64,000 nt of DNA from Pseudomonas silesiensis (GCF_001661075.1 NZ_CP014870.1:620001-684000); one strand, 5' to 3'. Shown: positions 9,413 to 19,017, numbered from the stretch's first letter. Numbers and translations: made by a program. Notes: generated from the letters alone by a model not told the origin.

Positions 9413-10036
9413 TCAGGATTTGAACAATTCGTTAAAGGCGCGGGCGCGGCGGGTGACTTCAGCCGTGCTCTCGGCGCCAAACAGGCCATGGACCACCGCC
9501 AGCAGATCGACCCCGTGGGCCACCAGTGGCGCGGCGTTTTCCAGGGTGATGCCGCCAATCGCGCAGATCGGCAGGTGCAGTTTGCTGCGGGCCTGGTCGA
9601 GCAGTTCGAGGCTGCAGGTCGGTGCGCCGGGTTTGGTGTTGGAGTTGAAGAAGCGACCGAAGGCGACGTAACTGGCGCCTTCCTTCGCTGCCTGCTCGGC
9701 GAGCTCGAGTTGCCCATGGCAGGTCGAACCGATGATCGCCTGGCGACCGAGCAGTGCGCGGGCCGGGGTCAGCGGCCCGTCGGTCTGGCCCAGGTGCACG
9801 CCGACGTTCAGGCGTGCGGCCAGTTCGGCGTCGTCATTGATGATCAGCCGGGTCTTGTAGCGTTCGCACAGATCGCGCAGGGCTTGGGCCTCACGCAGGC
9901 GGCGGGCCTCGTCGCTGCTTTTGTCGCGGTATTGCAGCAGGGTGACGCCGCCTTCCAGCGCCGCCTCCACGTACGACAGAAATTTACCTGCCAGCAACTG
10001 GCTGTCGGTGATGGCGTAAAGGCCACGTAGTTTCAT
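9413..10036 (-). CDS. thiE: thiamine phosphate synthase
   Basis: TIM-barrel enzyme that joins HMP pyrophosphate to thiazole phosphate to give thiamine monophosphate. The 207 residues show the pyrophosphate-binding [15 protein letters not shown] near 35-50, INDDAELA near 67, [11 protein letters not shown] near 79 and the phosphate-binding [10 protein letters not shown] near 165. It starts 32 bases after thiD and runs into hemL with a 17-base gap, so the three genes form one transcription unit. No TPP riboswitch was recognised upstream of this unit. Confidence 0.97.
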   Translation of the reverse strand: MKLRGLYAITDSQLLAGKFLSYVEAALEGGVTLLQYRDKSSDEARRLREAQALRDLCERYKTRLIINDDAELAARLNVGVHLGQTDGPLTPARALLGRQAIIGSTCHGQLELAEQAAKEGASYVAFGRFFNSNTKPGAPTCSLELLDQARSKLHLPICAIGGITLENAAPLVAHGVDLLAVVHGLFGAESTAEVTRRARAFNELFKS

Positions 10037-10068
10037 CGGACAAGCCTCTGCGCTTCACGCATCAAAAG

Positions 10069-10866
10069 TTACGAACAGAAATCCAGCGGCAGGCGGCGCG
10101 GGACGAACTGGCCTTTGCCCAGTTGCTCCGCGTCACGCAGGGTACGCCAAGTGTAGTCAAGCGCGGTTTCCACGGCGCTGGCGAGGTTTTCACCCAGGGC
10201 CAGGCGACCGGCCAGGGCGCTGGCCAGGGTGCAGCCGGAACCGTGATAACTGCCGGGCAGGCGCTGGCAGGTAAAGGTTTCGCTGCGGCCATCACGGCTG
10301 TACAGGCGATTGTGGATTTCGTCTTCATCGCCATGACCGCCGGTGATCAGCAGGTGCTTGACGTACGGCAGGAGTTTTTCCGCGCACTGGTCCGCGGTGC
10401 CTTCGGGCAGTTCGGCGAGAATGCGCGCTTCGGGAAGGTTGGGAGTAGCAATGATAGCCAGCGGCAGCAGGCGTTCGCGCATGGCGTAACCGACTTCATC
10501 CTTGCCCAGTCGTCCGCCGCCACCGGCGCGCAGCACCGGGTCGCAGACCATCGGCAAATGCGGATGCGCCTGCAGCAGTTCGACCACGGTGTCGACCATT
10601 TCCAGGGAACCGAGCATGCCCAGTTTGACTGCCGCGACTTCGCAATCGTTGAGCACGGCATTGGCCTGGGCCAACACCCACTCACGGTCGAGGACGCGGA
10701 AGTCCGTCACGTTGACCGTGTCTTGCACGGTCAGGGCGGTGACGGCCGGGGCCGCATGACAACCCTGGGCGAGCAGGGCTTCGATATCTGCCTGCAAGCC
10801 GGCGCCACCACTTGGGTCGTGGCCGGAGAGACAGAGGACAACGGGGCGAGAGCTGTAGATATTCAT
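10069..10866 (-). CDS. thiD: hydroxymethylpyrimidine/phosphomethylpyrimidine kinase
   Basis: Ribokinase-fold kinase that phosphorylates HMP twice to make HMP pyrophosphate for ThiE. Motifs seen are CLSGHDPSGGAGLQADIEA at the N-terminus (substrate site), VCDPVLRAGGG in the middle and the anion-hole region LPGSYHGSGCTLASALAG near residues 205-222, which contains the catalytic Cys/Gly loop. I chose the ATG at 10866 (265 residues); the frame is open 7 codons further. It is the first gene of thiD-thiE-hemL and is divergent from ladS across about 303 bases. Confidence 0.96.
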   Translation of the reverse strand: MNIYSSRPVVLCLSGHDPSGGAGLQADIEALLAQGCHAAPAVTALTVQDTVNVTDFRVLDREWVLAQANAVLNDCEVAAVKLGMLGSLEMVDTVVELLQAHPHLPMVCDPVLRAGGGGRLGKDEVGYAMRERLLPLAIIATPNLPEARILAELPEGTADQCAEKLLPYVKHLLITGGHGDEDEIHNRLYSRDGRSETFTCQRLPGSYHGSGCTLASALAGRLALGENLASAVETALDYTWRTLRDAEQLGKGQFVPRRLPLDFCS

Positions 10867-11169
10867 GGTGCGCGAGCTTACCACCAAACAGCGTTTTTCG
10901 GGTGTCGTCCGATCAACCTTGCAGGAGGAACCCCGTGCGCTTTCGAGGCATTGTCACACTCTGACCGGGGAAACAGCTCTAACTCAGGGCATACAGCTGG
11001 AACTCCCGTGCTAGAGCCTTTGTAGGAAAAATTTCCATGGTGCTCAATAGCCATCAACCGCTATGCTAGAGTGGATCCAAGTCAATACAGGGTAATACCG
11101 GTTTTACGTCTACTCAAAGGGAATGAGGGGCTTCCTGAGATAAACCGGACAGGCCACGCTGGGGCTTAA
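10867..11169. other. intergenic region between thiD and ladS
   Basis: About 300 bases between divergent genes. It must hold both promoters, but I see no convincing sigma-70 boxes, riboswitch or open frame. CGCTATGCTAGAGT near 11060 is the best -10-like segment for ladS. Confidence 0.4.
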
Positions 11170-13554
11170 ATGCGCTATTTGCTGATGTTGCTGTTGTGCT
11201 GGCCCCTCATGGCGAGCGCCGTCGAGTTCGATGAATTCACCCAAAGCCTCCCGCTGGGCCGAGCCCTGCAAGTGTTCGAAGACGCAAGTGGTCAGGCGGG
11301 CATCGCCGATATTCAAGCGCAAGCTGCTGCCGGACAGTTCAAAGCCCACGATAAAGACACCCTCAACGCGGGCTATTCCCGTTCTGCATTCTGGTTGAAA
11401 ATCGACCTGCATTACCGACCGACCCATCCGGCGACGCAACGGACCTGGTTGCTGGAGCTGGCCTATCCGCCTCTTGATCACCTTGATCTGTACGTGCCCG
11501 ATACGGCCGAGGGCTATCGGTTGGCCAGGCAGACCGGCGATGCCTTGCCGTTCGACAGTCGCGAGATTCGCCAGAACAATTACCTGTTCAACCTGGTTTT
11601 TACGCCCGATCAATCGCAAACCGTCTATCTACGCCTGGAAAGCGAAGGCTCGATCCAGGCGCCGGTGACCTTGTGGTCGAGCACCGCTTACCTCGAAGAC
11701 CAGCCGGTGCGCCTTTATGTGCTGGGTGTGATCTATGGTGTGTTACTGGGAATGCTGGTCTACAACCTGTTCATCTACCTCAGCGTACGTGACACCAGTT
11801 ACCTCTATTACATCCTCTATATTGCTTCCTTCGGCTTGTACCAGCTGTCGGTGAACGGCGCGGCCGTGGAGTATTTCTGGCCCGACAATCCCTGGTGGGC
11901 CAACGCGGCGACGCCCTTCTTCATCGGTTGTTCCGGGCTATTCGGCAGCCAGTTCGCCCGCAGCTTCCTGCAAACCGCCACCTGCAGTCGCTGGCTCGAT
12001 CGCTTGCTGGTGGCGCTGATTGCGCTCAGCGCGGTGGTGGTCGGGCTGTCGTTGCTGGCCAGTTATGCCCTGGCCCTGCGTCTGGCGACGGCCCTGGCGC
12101 TGACGTTCACTCTGGTGATTTTTGCCGCGGGGATTTTCGCCTGGTTGCGCGGCCTGCGGGTGGCGCGGTACTTCATCATCGCCTGGTCGGCTTTTTTGCT
12201 CGGGGGCATCATCAATACGCTGATGGTGCTGGGATACCTGCCGAACGTGTTCCTGACCATGTATGCCAGCCAGATCGGTGCGGCGATTGAAGTGGCGCTG
12301 CTGTCGCTGGCCCTGGCCGACCGTATCAATGCCCTGCGCGAGCAGCAGGCGCAGACGTTGTTTGACGCCGGGCAATTGCTCGAAGGGCTGAACCAGCAAC
12401 TGGCGCACAGTAACAAGCTCAAGGATGAATTCCTGGCGACCCTGACCCACGAACTGCGTACGCCCATGAATGGTGTGATCGGTTCGCTGGAGCTGATGGA
12501 GACCGTCGAGATGGACGCCGAGCTGGAGCAATACCAGCAAACGGCGGCGGGCTCGGCGCGGGACATGATGCGCATGGTCAATGGCATCCTGACACTGACC
12601 GAACTGCAGGCCGGCAAGCTCACGGCTGTTGCGGCCAACTTCAGTCTGCGCGGCGTGGTCGACGCCTTGCGAGTGCAGTTCGAGGGCAATGCCTCGGGCA
12701 AGTCGCTGGATTTCAAGGTCGACGTGGCGCCGGGGCTGCCGGATCGTCTGCGCGGCGACAGTGCCAGGTTGGCGCAATGCCTGGAATGTCTGTTGGAGAA
12801 CGCCATCAAGTTCACCCGGATCGGCGGGGTGGCGCTGCGGGTGACGGGTAAGCCCATGGGGCCCGACCGACTGGCCCTGTCCTTTGTGGTGATCGACACC
12901 GGCATCGGTTTCACCGACCTGGGGGAGGCAACCCTGTATCAGCGGTTTTTCCAGCTCGACGGTTCGATGACCCGTGAATACGGTGGCCTGGGCATCGGCC
13001 TGGCGATCTGTCGGCAACTGATCGAAATGCTGGGCGGGCGTCTGACTCACCGCTCCGAGCCCGGGCGCGGCAGCCGCTTTCAACTCGACGTCGAATTTGA
13101 ACTGCATGCGGTGGAACGTTCATCAATGCCTTCGATGACGGGGGTGGTCCCTCGCCTGCGTCTGCCACAGGACTGCACCGTGCTGTTGATCGATGCCAAT
13201 AGCCTCAATCAACTGGTGATGCGCGGCATGTTGCTCAAGTTGGGGTTCCGGGTGCGCACGGCCGATAACGGTAGCGCTGCGCTCGATCATTTGCAGCGTG
13301 AAACCTTTGACGCCGTCGTGCTCGATAGTCAGTTGCCGGCAATGGATGGCCTGTCCGTGCACTGCCGGATCCGCGCACTGCCGGGCTGCGCAGAACTGCC
13401 GGTATTCGTTGTTGCCTTGGGCGCCGATCGGGAAAGTTGCCCGACGGGCGCTGTGATCGATTACCTGAGCAAACCGGTGAAATTCGAAGACTTGCAGGCC
13501 GCGCTCTATCGTCGGGTGATTGGCCTGGGACAAGGCGAAAGCGCCGACAGTTAG
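11170..13554 (+). CDS. ladS: LadS-type hybrid sensor histidine kinase
   Basis: Membrane hybrid kinase of 794 residues, matching LadS in size, domains and position beside thiD-thiE-hemL (PA3974 context). It has a signal peptide (1-17), a periplasmic 7TMR-DISMED2 sensor domain (about 20-170), seven membrane helices (about 183-385), HisKA with phosphoacceptor H427 in TLTHELRTPMNG, HATPase (N box ENAIKF, DTGIGF, GLGIGLAI; 525-645) and one REC domain (669-785) with D719 and K768. LadS works through the GacS/GacA-Rsm pathway, favouring sessile and chronic traits; in P. aeruginosa it responds to calcium. The usual REC acidic pair reads D675-A676, so one metal-binding acid is missing. Confidence 0.93.
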   Translation: MRYLLMLLLCWPLMASAVEFDEFTQSLPLGRALQVFEDASGQAGIADIQAQAAAGQFKAHDKDTLNAGYSRSAFWLKIDLHYRPTHPATQRTWLLELAYPPLDHLDLYVPDTAEGYRLARQTGDALPFDSREIRQNNYLFNLVFTPDQSQTVYLRLESEGSIQAPVTLWSSTAYLEDQPVRLYVLGVIYGVLLGMLVYNLFIYLSVRDTSYLYYILYIASFGLYQLSVNGAAVEYFWPDNPWWANAATPFFIGCSGLFGSQFARSFLQTATCSRWLDRLLVALIALSAVVVGLSLLASYALALRLATALALTFTLVIFAAGIFAWLRGLRVARYFIIAWSAFLLGGIINTLMVLGYLPNVFLTMYASQIGAAIEVALLSLALADRINALREQQAQTLFDAGQLLEGLNQQLAHSNKLKDEFLATLTHELRTPMNGVIGSLELMETVEMDAELEQYQQTAAGSARDMMRMVNGILTLTELQAGKLTAVAANFSLRGVVDALRVQFEGNASGKSLDFKVDVAPGLPDRLRGDSARLAQCLECLLENAIKFTRIGGVALRVTGKPMGPDRLALSFVVIDTGIGFTDLGEATLYQRFFQLDGSMTREYGGLGIGLAICRQLIEMLGGRLTHRSEPGRGSRFQLDVEFELHAVERSSMPSMTGVVPRLRLPQDCTVLLIDANSLNQLVMRGMLLKLGFRVRTADNGSAALDHLQRETFDAVVLDSQLPAMDGLSVHCRIRALPGCAELPVFVVALGADRESCPTGAVIDYLSKPVKFEDLQAALYRRVIGLGQGESADS

Positions 13555-13629
13555 GCAGATATGACACTTTGATCAGCCGTGGGGCGGTGCTTAACTGAAA
13601 ATCCCTTGGCTGACCAAAGGAGCCCCGTC

Positions 13630-15279
13630 ATGAACCTGCATCAGTTCGCCGAAACCCACGAAGTCACCAACCAGCCACCCTCGCTGGACGGCGCCAACCT
13701 CTATCGCATCGACCTGCCCCTGCAGGAGTGGTCGCAGCGTTTTGGCGCAGGTTGGGCGCAATCGCAGATCGACGCCTACGGCGCCCTGGCCGGCGGGCCG
13801 CTGATGGAGTCGGGTTTTCTGGCCAATCAGAACAAGCCGGTGTTCAGCAGTCACGACCGTTACGGGCATCGCATCGATCTGGTGGAGTTTCACCCGGCGT
13901 ATCACCAGTTGATGCGCACGGCGGTCGAGCACGGCTTGACCTCATTGCCCTGGGCGCATCCACAACCTGGCGCCCACGTCGCCCGCGCCTCCATGACGTA
14001 TCTGCACAGCCAGGCCGAAGCCGGCAGTGGCTGCCCGTTGACCATGACATTTGCCAGCGTCCCGGCGATGCGCCTGCAACCGGACCTGGCGGAGCAGTGG
14101 TTGCCGAAAATCCTTTCTACCGAGTACGACCCGCGTAACGTCGGCATGACCCACAAGGCGGGGGTCACCATCGGCATGGCGATGACCGAGAAACAGGGCG
14201 GCACCGATGTGCGGGCCAATACCACCAAGGCCTATCCAGTGGGCGCCAGCGGGCCCGGCCAGGCCTATGAGCTTATCGGCCACAAGTGGTTCTGTTCAGC
14301 ACCGATGTGCGATGCCTTCCTGACCCTGGCCCAGACAGACAAGGGGTTGACCTGTTTCCTGCTGCCGCGCCATCGCCCGGACGACACGCGCAACCAGTTC
14401 TATATCCAGCGTCTGAAGAACAAACTCGGCAATTGCTCCAACGCCTCCAGCGAAGTGGAGTTCCGGGGCGCCCTGGCCTGGATGGTCGGCGAAGAAGGCC
14501 GCGGCGTTCCCACCATCATCGAAATGGTCGCCATGACCCGCTTCGATTGCATGGTCGGCTCCAGCGCCCTGATGCGCCAGGCGTTGACCCAGGCCAGCCA
14601 TCACTGCGCTCATCGCCGGGTGGGTGGCAAACTGCTCAGCGAACAACCCTTGATGCAAAACGTCTTGGCCGACCTGGCGCTGGAAAGCGAGGCGGCCCTG
14701 GCCCTGAGCCTGCGCATGGGCCGGGCGCTCGATCACCTGGATGACAGCCACGAAGCGAAGTTCGCCCGACTGGTCACGGCGGTGGGCAAGTACTGGATCT
14801 GCAAACGTGCCCCGGCCATGATCAACGAGGCCGCCGAGTGCATGGGCGGCGCCGGTTATGTCGAAGACAACATCCTGCCGCGGTTGTACCGCGAGGCACC
14901 GGTCAATTCGACGTGGGAAGGCTCCGGCAACGTGCAATGCCTCGACGTGCTGCGCGCGTTGTCCAAGGAGCCGGGTGTACTTGATGTGTTGTTCAGCGAA
15001 TTGGGTGATGGCCATGGCGACAAACGCCTGGCTGCGCATATCCGTCAATTGCAGGCCGCGTTCAAGGACACCGGCGACATTCAATACCGCGCCCGGCAGT
15101 TGACCGAAGACATCGCGTTGGGGCTTCAGGCCAGGCTGTTGCTGGAGGCGGGCAATGGGGCGGTCAGCGACGCCTTCATCGCCAGCCGCCTGGGTTCGGC
15201 GGGGCGGGTGTATGGCGCGTTGCCACGAGGGTTGGATGTGGAAGCGATTGTGGCGCGGTCGACCCCGCAAGGATTTTAG
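13630..15279 (+). CDS. aidB: AidB-type acyl-CoA dehydrogenase
   Basis: FAD flavoprotein of the isovaleryl-CoA dehydrogenase-like AidB group, 549 residues from the ATG at 13630. Flavin and substrate motifs are visible: GMAMTEKQGGTDVRANTT near residue 180, HKWFCSAPMCDAFL near 218, and GGAGYVEDNILPRLYREAP near 413 with the downstream STWEGSGN. E. coli AidB is induced in the adaptive response and binds DNA, with weak dehydrogenase activity; the true substrate is unknown. An in-frame start 17 codons earlier is less likely because a purine-rich CAAAGGAGCCCCGTC precedes the chosen ATG. It sits between ladS and amn, as does PA3972. Confidence 0.9.
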   Translation: MNLHQFAETHEVTNQPPSLDGANLYRIDLPLQEWSQRFGAGWAQSQIDAYGALAGGPLMESGFLANQNKPVFSSHDRYGHRIDLVEFHPAYHQLMRTAVEHGLTSLPWAHPQPGAHVARASMTYLHSQAEAGSGCPLTMTFASVPAMRLQPDLAEQWLPKILSTEYDPRNVGMTHKAGVTIGMAMTEKQGGTDVRANTTKAYPVGASGPGQAYELIGHKWFCSAPMCDAFLTLAQTDKGLTCFLLPRHRPDDTRNQFYIQRLKNKLGNCSNASSEVEFRGALAWMVGEEGRGVPTIIEMVAMTRFDCMVGSSALMRQALTQASHHCAHRRVGGKLLSEQPLMQNVLADLALESEAALALSLRMGRALDHLDDSHEAKFARLVTAVGKYWICKRAPAMINEAAECMGGAGYVEDNILPRLYREAPVNSTWEGSGNVQCLDVLRALSKEPGVLDVLFSELGDGHGDKRLAAHIRQLQAAFKDTGDIQYRARQLTEDIALGLQARLLLEAGNGAVSDAFIASRLGSAGRVYGALPRGLDVEAIVARSTPQGF

Positions 15280-15304
15280 CCACATTTGACAGAACAACTT
15301 TGAA

Positions 15305-15402
15305 CCCCTATGGGAGCGAGCTTGCTCGCGATAGCGGTGTGTCAGACGACATCAATGTTGAATGAAAGACCGCTATCGCGAGCAAGCTCGCTCCCACAGG
15401 GG
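15305..15402. repeat. BIME: inverted REP pair (GTGGGAGCGAGC class)
   Basis: Arms TGGGAGCGAGCTTGCTCGCG and the complement enclose GCGGTGTGTCAGACGACATC...GACCGCTAT. The same kind of spacer recurs with GTGGGAGC arms at 37566, 42766 and 47249. It lies between aidB and amn. Confidence 0.9.
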
Positions 15403-15507
15403 ACTGCGGTGCATCGGTATTGGTGTACAGCCAACACGCCACTGTTTCCGTCCGGCAGCGATACAGGCAAGATGAAGGCCTGCAAGTCAGAACACAGGAT
15501 GCTGATC

Positions 15508-16971
15508 GTGACCGAAGCTTTTATTGTCGTTCAAACCGCCGAGCAAGCCGTGGATCGGCTTGCGCTCTTGCACAATCGTGCAACCACCGCGCTGAACCAG
15601 GCGCTCAAGCGTTATCTCAAGGATCGAGTCGAACCGGACGCCGAACAGCGTGCAATGTTTCGTTATCCCGAACTGCGTCTGACCTACCACTGCCAGGGCG
15701 AAGTCCCGCAGACCACGCGCGCCTATGCCAAGGTTCAGCTGCCCGGAACCTACAGCGTCACCGTCACCCACCCGGCCGCTTTCCGCAAATACCTGCTGGA
15801 ACAACTCGTTCCGTTGATGCACGACTTCACCGTGACCGTGGAAGTGGGCATCAGCCAGCAGAACATTCCTTATCCCTACGTGGTCGAGCAGGGCGATGAA
15901 CTGGCCGGCTCTGGCGTCACCGCCGCCGTGCTGGCGCGGGTCTTCCCGAGCACCGACCTGTCCGCCGCGACCGATGGCATTGCCGATGGTCTGTACGATT
16001 GGGAAAACACCGACCCTCTGCCGCTGGCGCTGTTCGATGCCGCGCGGGTGGATTTCTCCCTGCGGCGCCTGGTGCATTACACCGGCAGCGACTGGCGGCA
16101 TGTGCAGCCGTGGATTCTGCTGACCAACTACCACCGCTACGTCGACCAGTTCATCGTCCATGGCCTGGAGCAGTTGCGCAGTGATCCGCGTTTCGTGCGC
16201 ATGGTCTTGCCGGGCAACGTGATCATCGAAAAGAGCATGGACCACGGCGAAGCCTCGGCCATTGCCGCGGGTGTGGTCTGGCACCGTTACCAGATGCCGG
16301 CCTACCACCTGATCGCCAGCGATGGCCACGGCGTGACCCTGGTGAACATCGGCGTCGGCCCGTCCAACGCCAAGAACATCACCGACCACCTGGCCGTATT
16401 GCGCCCGCATTGCTGGCTGATGATCGGTCACTGCGGGGGCTTGCGTCAGTCCCAGACCATTGGCGACTACGTGCTGGCGCACGCTTACATGCGCCGCGAC
16501 GGGATTCTCGACCGCGTGGTACCGCCGAACATTCCCATCCCGGCCCTCGCCGAAGTGCAGATGGCCTTGCAGCAAGCCGCGGCGAACATCACGGGCGAGA
16601 AGGGCGACGAGCTGAAGAAACGCCTGCGCACCGGCACCGTCCTCACCTATGACGACCGCAACTGGGAATTGCGCTGGGCCCAGGAACGGCCGTTGATCAA
16701 CCTGTCCCGCGCGGTGGCGGTGGACATGGAAAGCGGCACCATTGCTGCCCAGGGTTATCGCTTGCGGGTGCCGTACGGTACGTTGCTCTGCGTGTCCGAC
16801 AAACCCTTGCACAGCGAAATCAAGCTGCCGGGCTCGGCCAACGCCTTCTATGAACGTGCGGTCAGCCAACACTTGAAGATCGGCATCGAGGCGGTGGACC
16901 TGTTGCGCACCGAGCTCAACTCGCTGCACTCGCGCAAACTGCGCAGCTTCGACGAGCCGCCGTTCCGCTGA
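15508..16971 (+). CDS. amn: AMP nucleosidase
   Basis: Hydrolyses the N-glycosidic bond of AMP to adenine and ribose 5-phosphate, balancing purine pools. It has an N-terminal AMP-nucleosidase domain (about 1-170), then a nucleoside-phosphorylase fold with GVTLVNIGVGPSNAKNITD near 280, MIGHCGGLRQSQTIGDYV near 308 and VDMESGTIAAQGYR near 407. I prefer the GTG at 15508 because AGGA lies 9 bases upstream; the ATG at 15499 (3 codons longer) has no good binding site. It follows a BIME and sits in the PA3970 position relative to aidB and ladS. Confidence 0.93.
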   Translation: MTEAFIVVQTAEQAVDRLALLHNRATTALNQALKRYLKDRVEPDAEQRAMFRYPELRLTYHCQGEVPQTTRAYAKVQLPGTYSVTVTHPAAFRKYLLEQLVPLMHDFTVTVEVGISQQNIPYPYVVEQGDELAGSGVTAAVLARVFPSTDLSAATDGIADGLYDWENTDPLPLALFDAARVDFSLRRLVHYTGSDWRHVQPWILLTNYHRYVDQFIVHGLEQLRSDPRFVRMVLPGNVIIEKSMDHGEASAIAAGVVWHRYQMPAYHLIASDGHGVTLVNIGVGPSNAKNITDHLAVLRPHCWLMIGHCGGLRQSQTIGDYVLAHAYMRRDGILDRVVPPNIPIPALAEVQMALQQAAANITGEKGDELKKRLRTGTVLTYDDRNWELRWAQERPLINLSRAVAVDMESGTIAAQGYRLRVPYGTLLCVSDKPLHSEIKLPGSANAFYERAVSQHLKIGIEAVDLLRTELNSLHSRKLRSFDEPPFR

Positions 16972-17046
16972 TAGCGCGTTGTCATGGTCATTTGGCGGTC
17001 AGGGCACTAGCATTAGCAGCCCTGACCGTTAGATGTTCACTTCGCC

Positions 17047-17691
17047 ATGTCCCGTCCACCTCGTCCCGTTTCCCGTCGCCCTGGCGTGAAACCCGCGCCA
17101 TCCTCATCAGCCCCGCGCCGTGTCGCCAAAGCGCCGCCGGCCGAACCCAAGCTGATTCTGTTCAACAAGCCCTTTGATGTGCTGACGCAATTCAGCGACG
17201 GCGAGGGGCGGGCGACGCTCAAGGATTTCATCGATATCCCCGGGATTTACCCGGCAGGACGGCTGGACCGCGACAGCGAAGGCCTGTTGTTATTGACCAA
17301 CGACGGTCAGTTGCAGGCGCGGATCGCCGACCCGAAACACAAGCTGGCCAAGACCTATTGGGTACAGGTCGAAGGCGAGCCGAGCGCCGGGCAATTGCAG
17401 CGTTTGCGCGAAGGCGTCGAGTTGAACGACGGCATGACCTTGCCCGCCGAAGCGCGGCAGCTTGAAGAGCCGCAACTCTGGCCACGCAATCCACCAGTGC
17501 GCTTTCGCAAGAGCGTGCCCACCAGCTGGCTAGAGCTGGTGATTCGCGAGGGCCGCAACCGTCAGGTGCGGCGCATGACAGCGGCGGTCGGCTTGCCGAC
17601 GTTGCGCCTGGTGCGGGTCAGAATCGGCGACTGGTCGATCGAAGGGCTCGATCAGGGCCAGTGGAAGGAAGTGCCGGCGCGGTTAAATTGA
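17047..17691 (+). CDS. rluE: RsuA/RluE-family pseudouridine synthase
   Basis: Site-specific rRNA pseudouridine synthase of the RsuA/RluB/E/F group, 214 residues. The catalytic aspartate lies in [18 protein letters not shown] (about residues 61-78), and the conserved [28 protein letters not shown] follows near 165-192. It lacks an S4 domain and instead has a basic, proline-rich N-terminus, which fits RluE (23S U2457) best; the exact target is inferred. It ends 9 bases into the convergent DUF2788 gene. Confidence 0.88.
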   Translation: MSRPPRPVSRRPGVKPAPSSSAPRRVAKAPPAEPKLILFNKPFDVLTQFSDGEGRATLKDFIDIPGIYPAGRLDRDSEGLLLLTNDGQLQARIADPKHKLAKTYWVQVEGEPSAGQLQRLREGVELNDGMTLPAEARQLEEPQLWPRNPPVRFRKSVPTSWLELVIREGRNRQVRRMTAAVGLPTLRLVRVRIGDWSIEGLDQGQWKEVPARLN

Positions 17692-17892
17692 GCCGGATTC
17701 GATCAGGCCGATGACCACGCTTTTGATCACGAACGCGGCCACGCCCAAGCCGAGCACGAAGAACAGGATGAACGAGCCGAAGCGCCCGGCCTTGGATTTT
17801 TTCGCCAGATCCCAGACGATGAAACCCATGAAAATGATCAGGATGCTGACCAGTCCGGTCATCATCCACTCTTCGAATACTGCAGGATCCAT
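17683..17892 (-). CDS. DUF2788 small membrane protein
   Basis: A 69-residue protein with two membrane helices (about residues 11-28 and 40-63) separated by the basic loop [10 protein letters not shown]. It matches the DUF2788 family found in Pseudomonas and relatives; function unknown. It is convergent with the pseudouridine synthase gene, with a 9-base overlap of coding ends. The ATG at 17892 is preceded by GGAGATGTCC, a good ribosome binding site. Confidence 0.88.
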   Translation of the reverse strand: MDPAVFEEWMMTGLVSILIIFMGFIVWDLAKKSKAGRFGSFILFFVLGLGVAAFVIKSVVIGLIESGSI

Positions 17893-18005
17893 TGGACATC
17901 TCCAGTGCGGGCGGGGCTAAAAGGCGCTGGAGTATACGACATGGGGGAGGGGTGGTGGATTGACCTGCGGCAGTGTGTCGCAGCTATTCGTCGCCTGTGC
18001 CGGCC

Positions 18006-18098
18006 CCTTCGCGGGCAAGCCTCGCTCCTACGGGTTTGTGCCGTTCACGAGGTTACGGCCCACAACAACCCCGTAGGAGCGAGGCTTGCCCGCGAAGG
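18006..18098. repeat. BIME: inverted REP pair (GAGGCTTGCCCGCGAAG class)
   Basis: CCTTCGCGGGCAAGCCTCGC and its complement enclose a ~45-base spacer whose ends (GTTTGTGCCG / CGGCCCACAAC) are also partly complementary. It ends just beyond the stop codon of the Lrp gene. Confidence 0.9.
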
Positions 18099-18103
18099 CG
18101 TCC

Positions 18104-18583
18104 TTAGCTACGCAGATGAGTCAAAGGTAACTCCGTGCTATTGAGCACCTGATTCAACACAAAACTCGACCGCACACTGGTCACCCCTTCAATCCGGGTC
18201 AGATGCCCCAGCAGCAGCTTCTGATAGTGATCCATGTCCGGCACCACCACCTTGAGCTGGTAGTCCGCATCCATCCCCGTCACCAGGCTGCATTCCAGCA
18301 CCTGAGGCAATGTCCGGATCGCGGCTTCGAAGTTCTCGAACCGCTCCGGCGTATGCCGGTCCATGCCGATCAGCACATAAGCCGTCAGGCTCAGGCCGAG
18401 CATTTTTCGGTCCAGCAGCGCCACTTGGCGGGAGATATAGCCATCGTCCTCCAGTTGCTTGACCCGGCGCGAGCAAGGCGAAGGTGACAGGCCGATGCGT
18501 TCGGCCAGCTCCTGGTTGGAGATGCGCGCATCGCGCTGCAATTCCGCCAAAATGCTCAGGTCGTATCGGTCGAGTTTGCTCAT
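18104..18583 (-). CDS. Lrp/AsnC family transcriptional regulator
   Basis: A 159-residue Lrp-type regulator: N-terminal winged HTH (about residues 3-62, with RIGLSPSPCSRRVKQLEDDG as recognition region) and a C-terminal RAM ligand-binding domain (about 68-150, VTGMDADYQLKVVVPD). Members sense amino acids and assemble as octamers. The ATG at 18583 is chosen over a TTG one codon earlier. It corresponds by position to PA3965. Upstream, between 18608 and 18675, ATTGCG and CGCAAT half-sites recur, which could be an autoregulatory operator array. Confidence 0.9.
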   Translation of the reverse strand: MSKLDRYDLSILAELQRDARISNQELAERIGLSPSPCSRRVKQLEDDGYISRQVALLDRKMLGLSLTAYVLIGMDRHTPERFENFEAAIRTLPQVLECSLVTGMDADYQLKVVVPDMDHYQKLLLGHLTRIEGVTSVRSSFVLNQVLNSTELPLTHLRS

Positions 18584-18714
18584 CAATCAGGCCTTTGTCA
18601 TATCAATTGCGGCAGATTATCTATCCAGGGTTAAAAATTGCGCAAGTCATGTTTATTTGAGCAATCTTCGCAATCCTCTGCCAAGGCATCCGGCCTATTC
18701 TTATCACCAGAATC

Positions 18715-18901
18715 ACTGCTCGGACAAACAGTCCACAGCGGCTCGCCCGATCAGGCCAGCTGCGGTCGCCACCCCCACAGGGGATGAGCCGGCCCCCGAG
18801 CTGCACACTGTCCAGAAGACGGCGTGAGGTGAGCCGACGTCAAAAGCGTCGAGCACGGACGAAGTTCTCAAAGGGAGGCCGACGGGTCTCCCTTTTCTTT
18901 T
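18715..18901 (+). ncRNA. candidate small RNA ending in a strong terminator
   Basis: The 434 bases between the Lrp gene and the next plus-strand gene hold no credible open frame, yet end in a textbook Rho-independent terminator (18870-18901). Upstream hairpin-capable segments such as CCCCCACAGGGG are present, and CCTATTCTTA near 18690 resembles an RpoS-type -10. No coding gene precedes the terminator on this strand, so an independent RNA of up to ~190 bases is the simplest reading. I cannot assign it to a named Pseudomonas sRNA. The 5' end is a guess. Confidence 0.4.
18870..18901 (+). terminator. Rho-independent terminator
   Basis: AAAGGGAG (18870-18877) pairs perfectly with CTCCCTTT (18888-18895) around a 10-base loop, followed by a T-rich tract. 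On the plus strand it ends nothing annotated, which is the main argument for the RNA above. Confidence 0.8.
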
Positions 18902-19017
18902 GCGTGCGATTTACCTTCCGTCCCGATAAATATGTTTCGTGACTGATAACCTGTCGCAGAACCGGCCGCTGCTTTCCCAGTCTCATATACAAGCCCTGAC
19001 CCGCAGTGAGGAAAAGC

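Noticed and set aside
8088..9671. Open frame of 527 codons antisense to hemL/thiE
   Set aside because: Shadow of two well-identified genes; Gly/His/Arg-rich with no family features.
10867..11169. TPP riboswitch before thiD
   Set aside because: No recognisable thi-box sequence or fold was seen; in Pseudomonas it normally precedes thiC.
18715..18901. Assignment of the candidate RNA to a named sRNA such as RgsA, PhrS or ErsA
   Set aside because: The genomic context I remember for each of these differs, and the sequence could not be compared.
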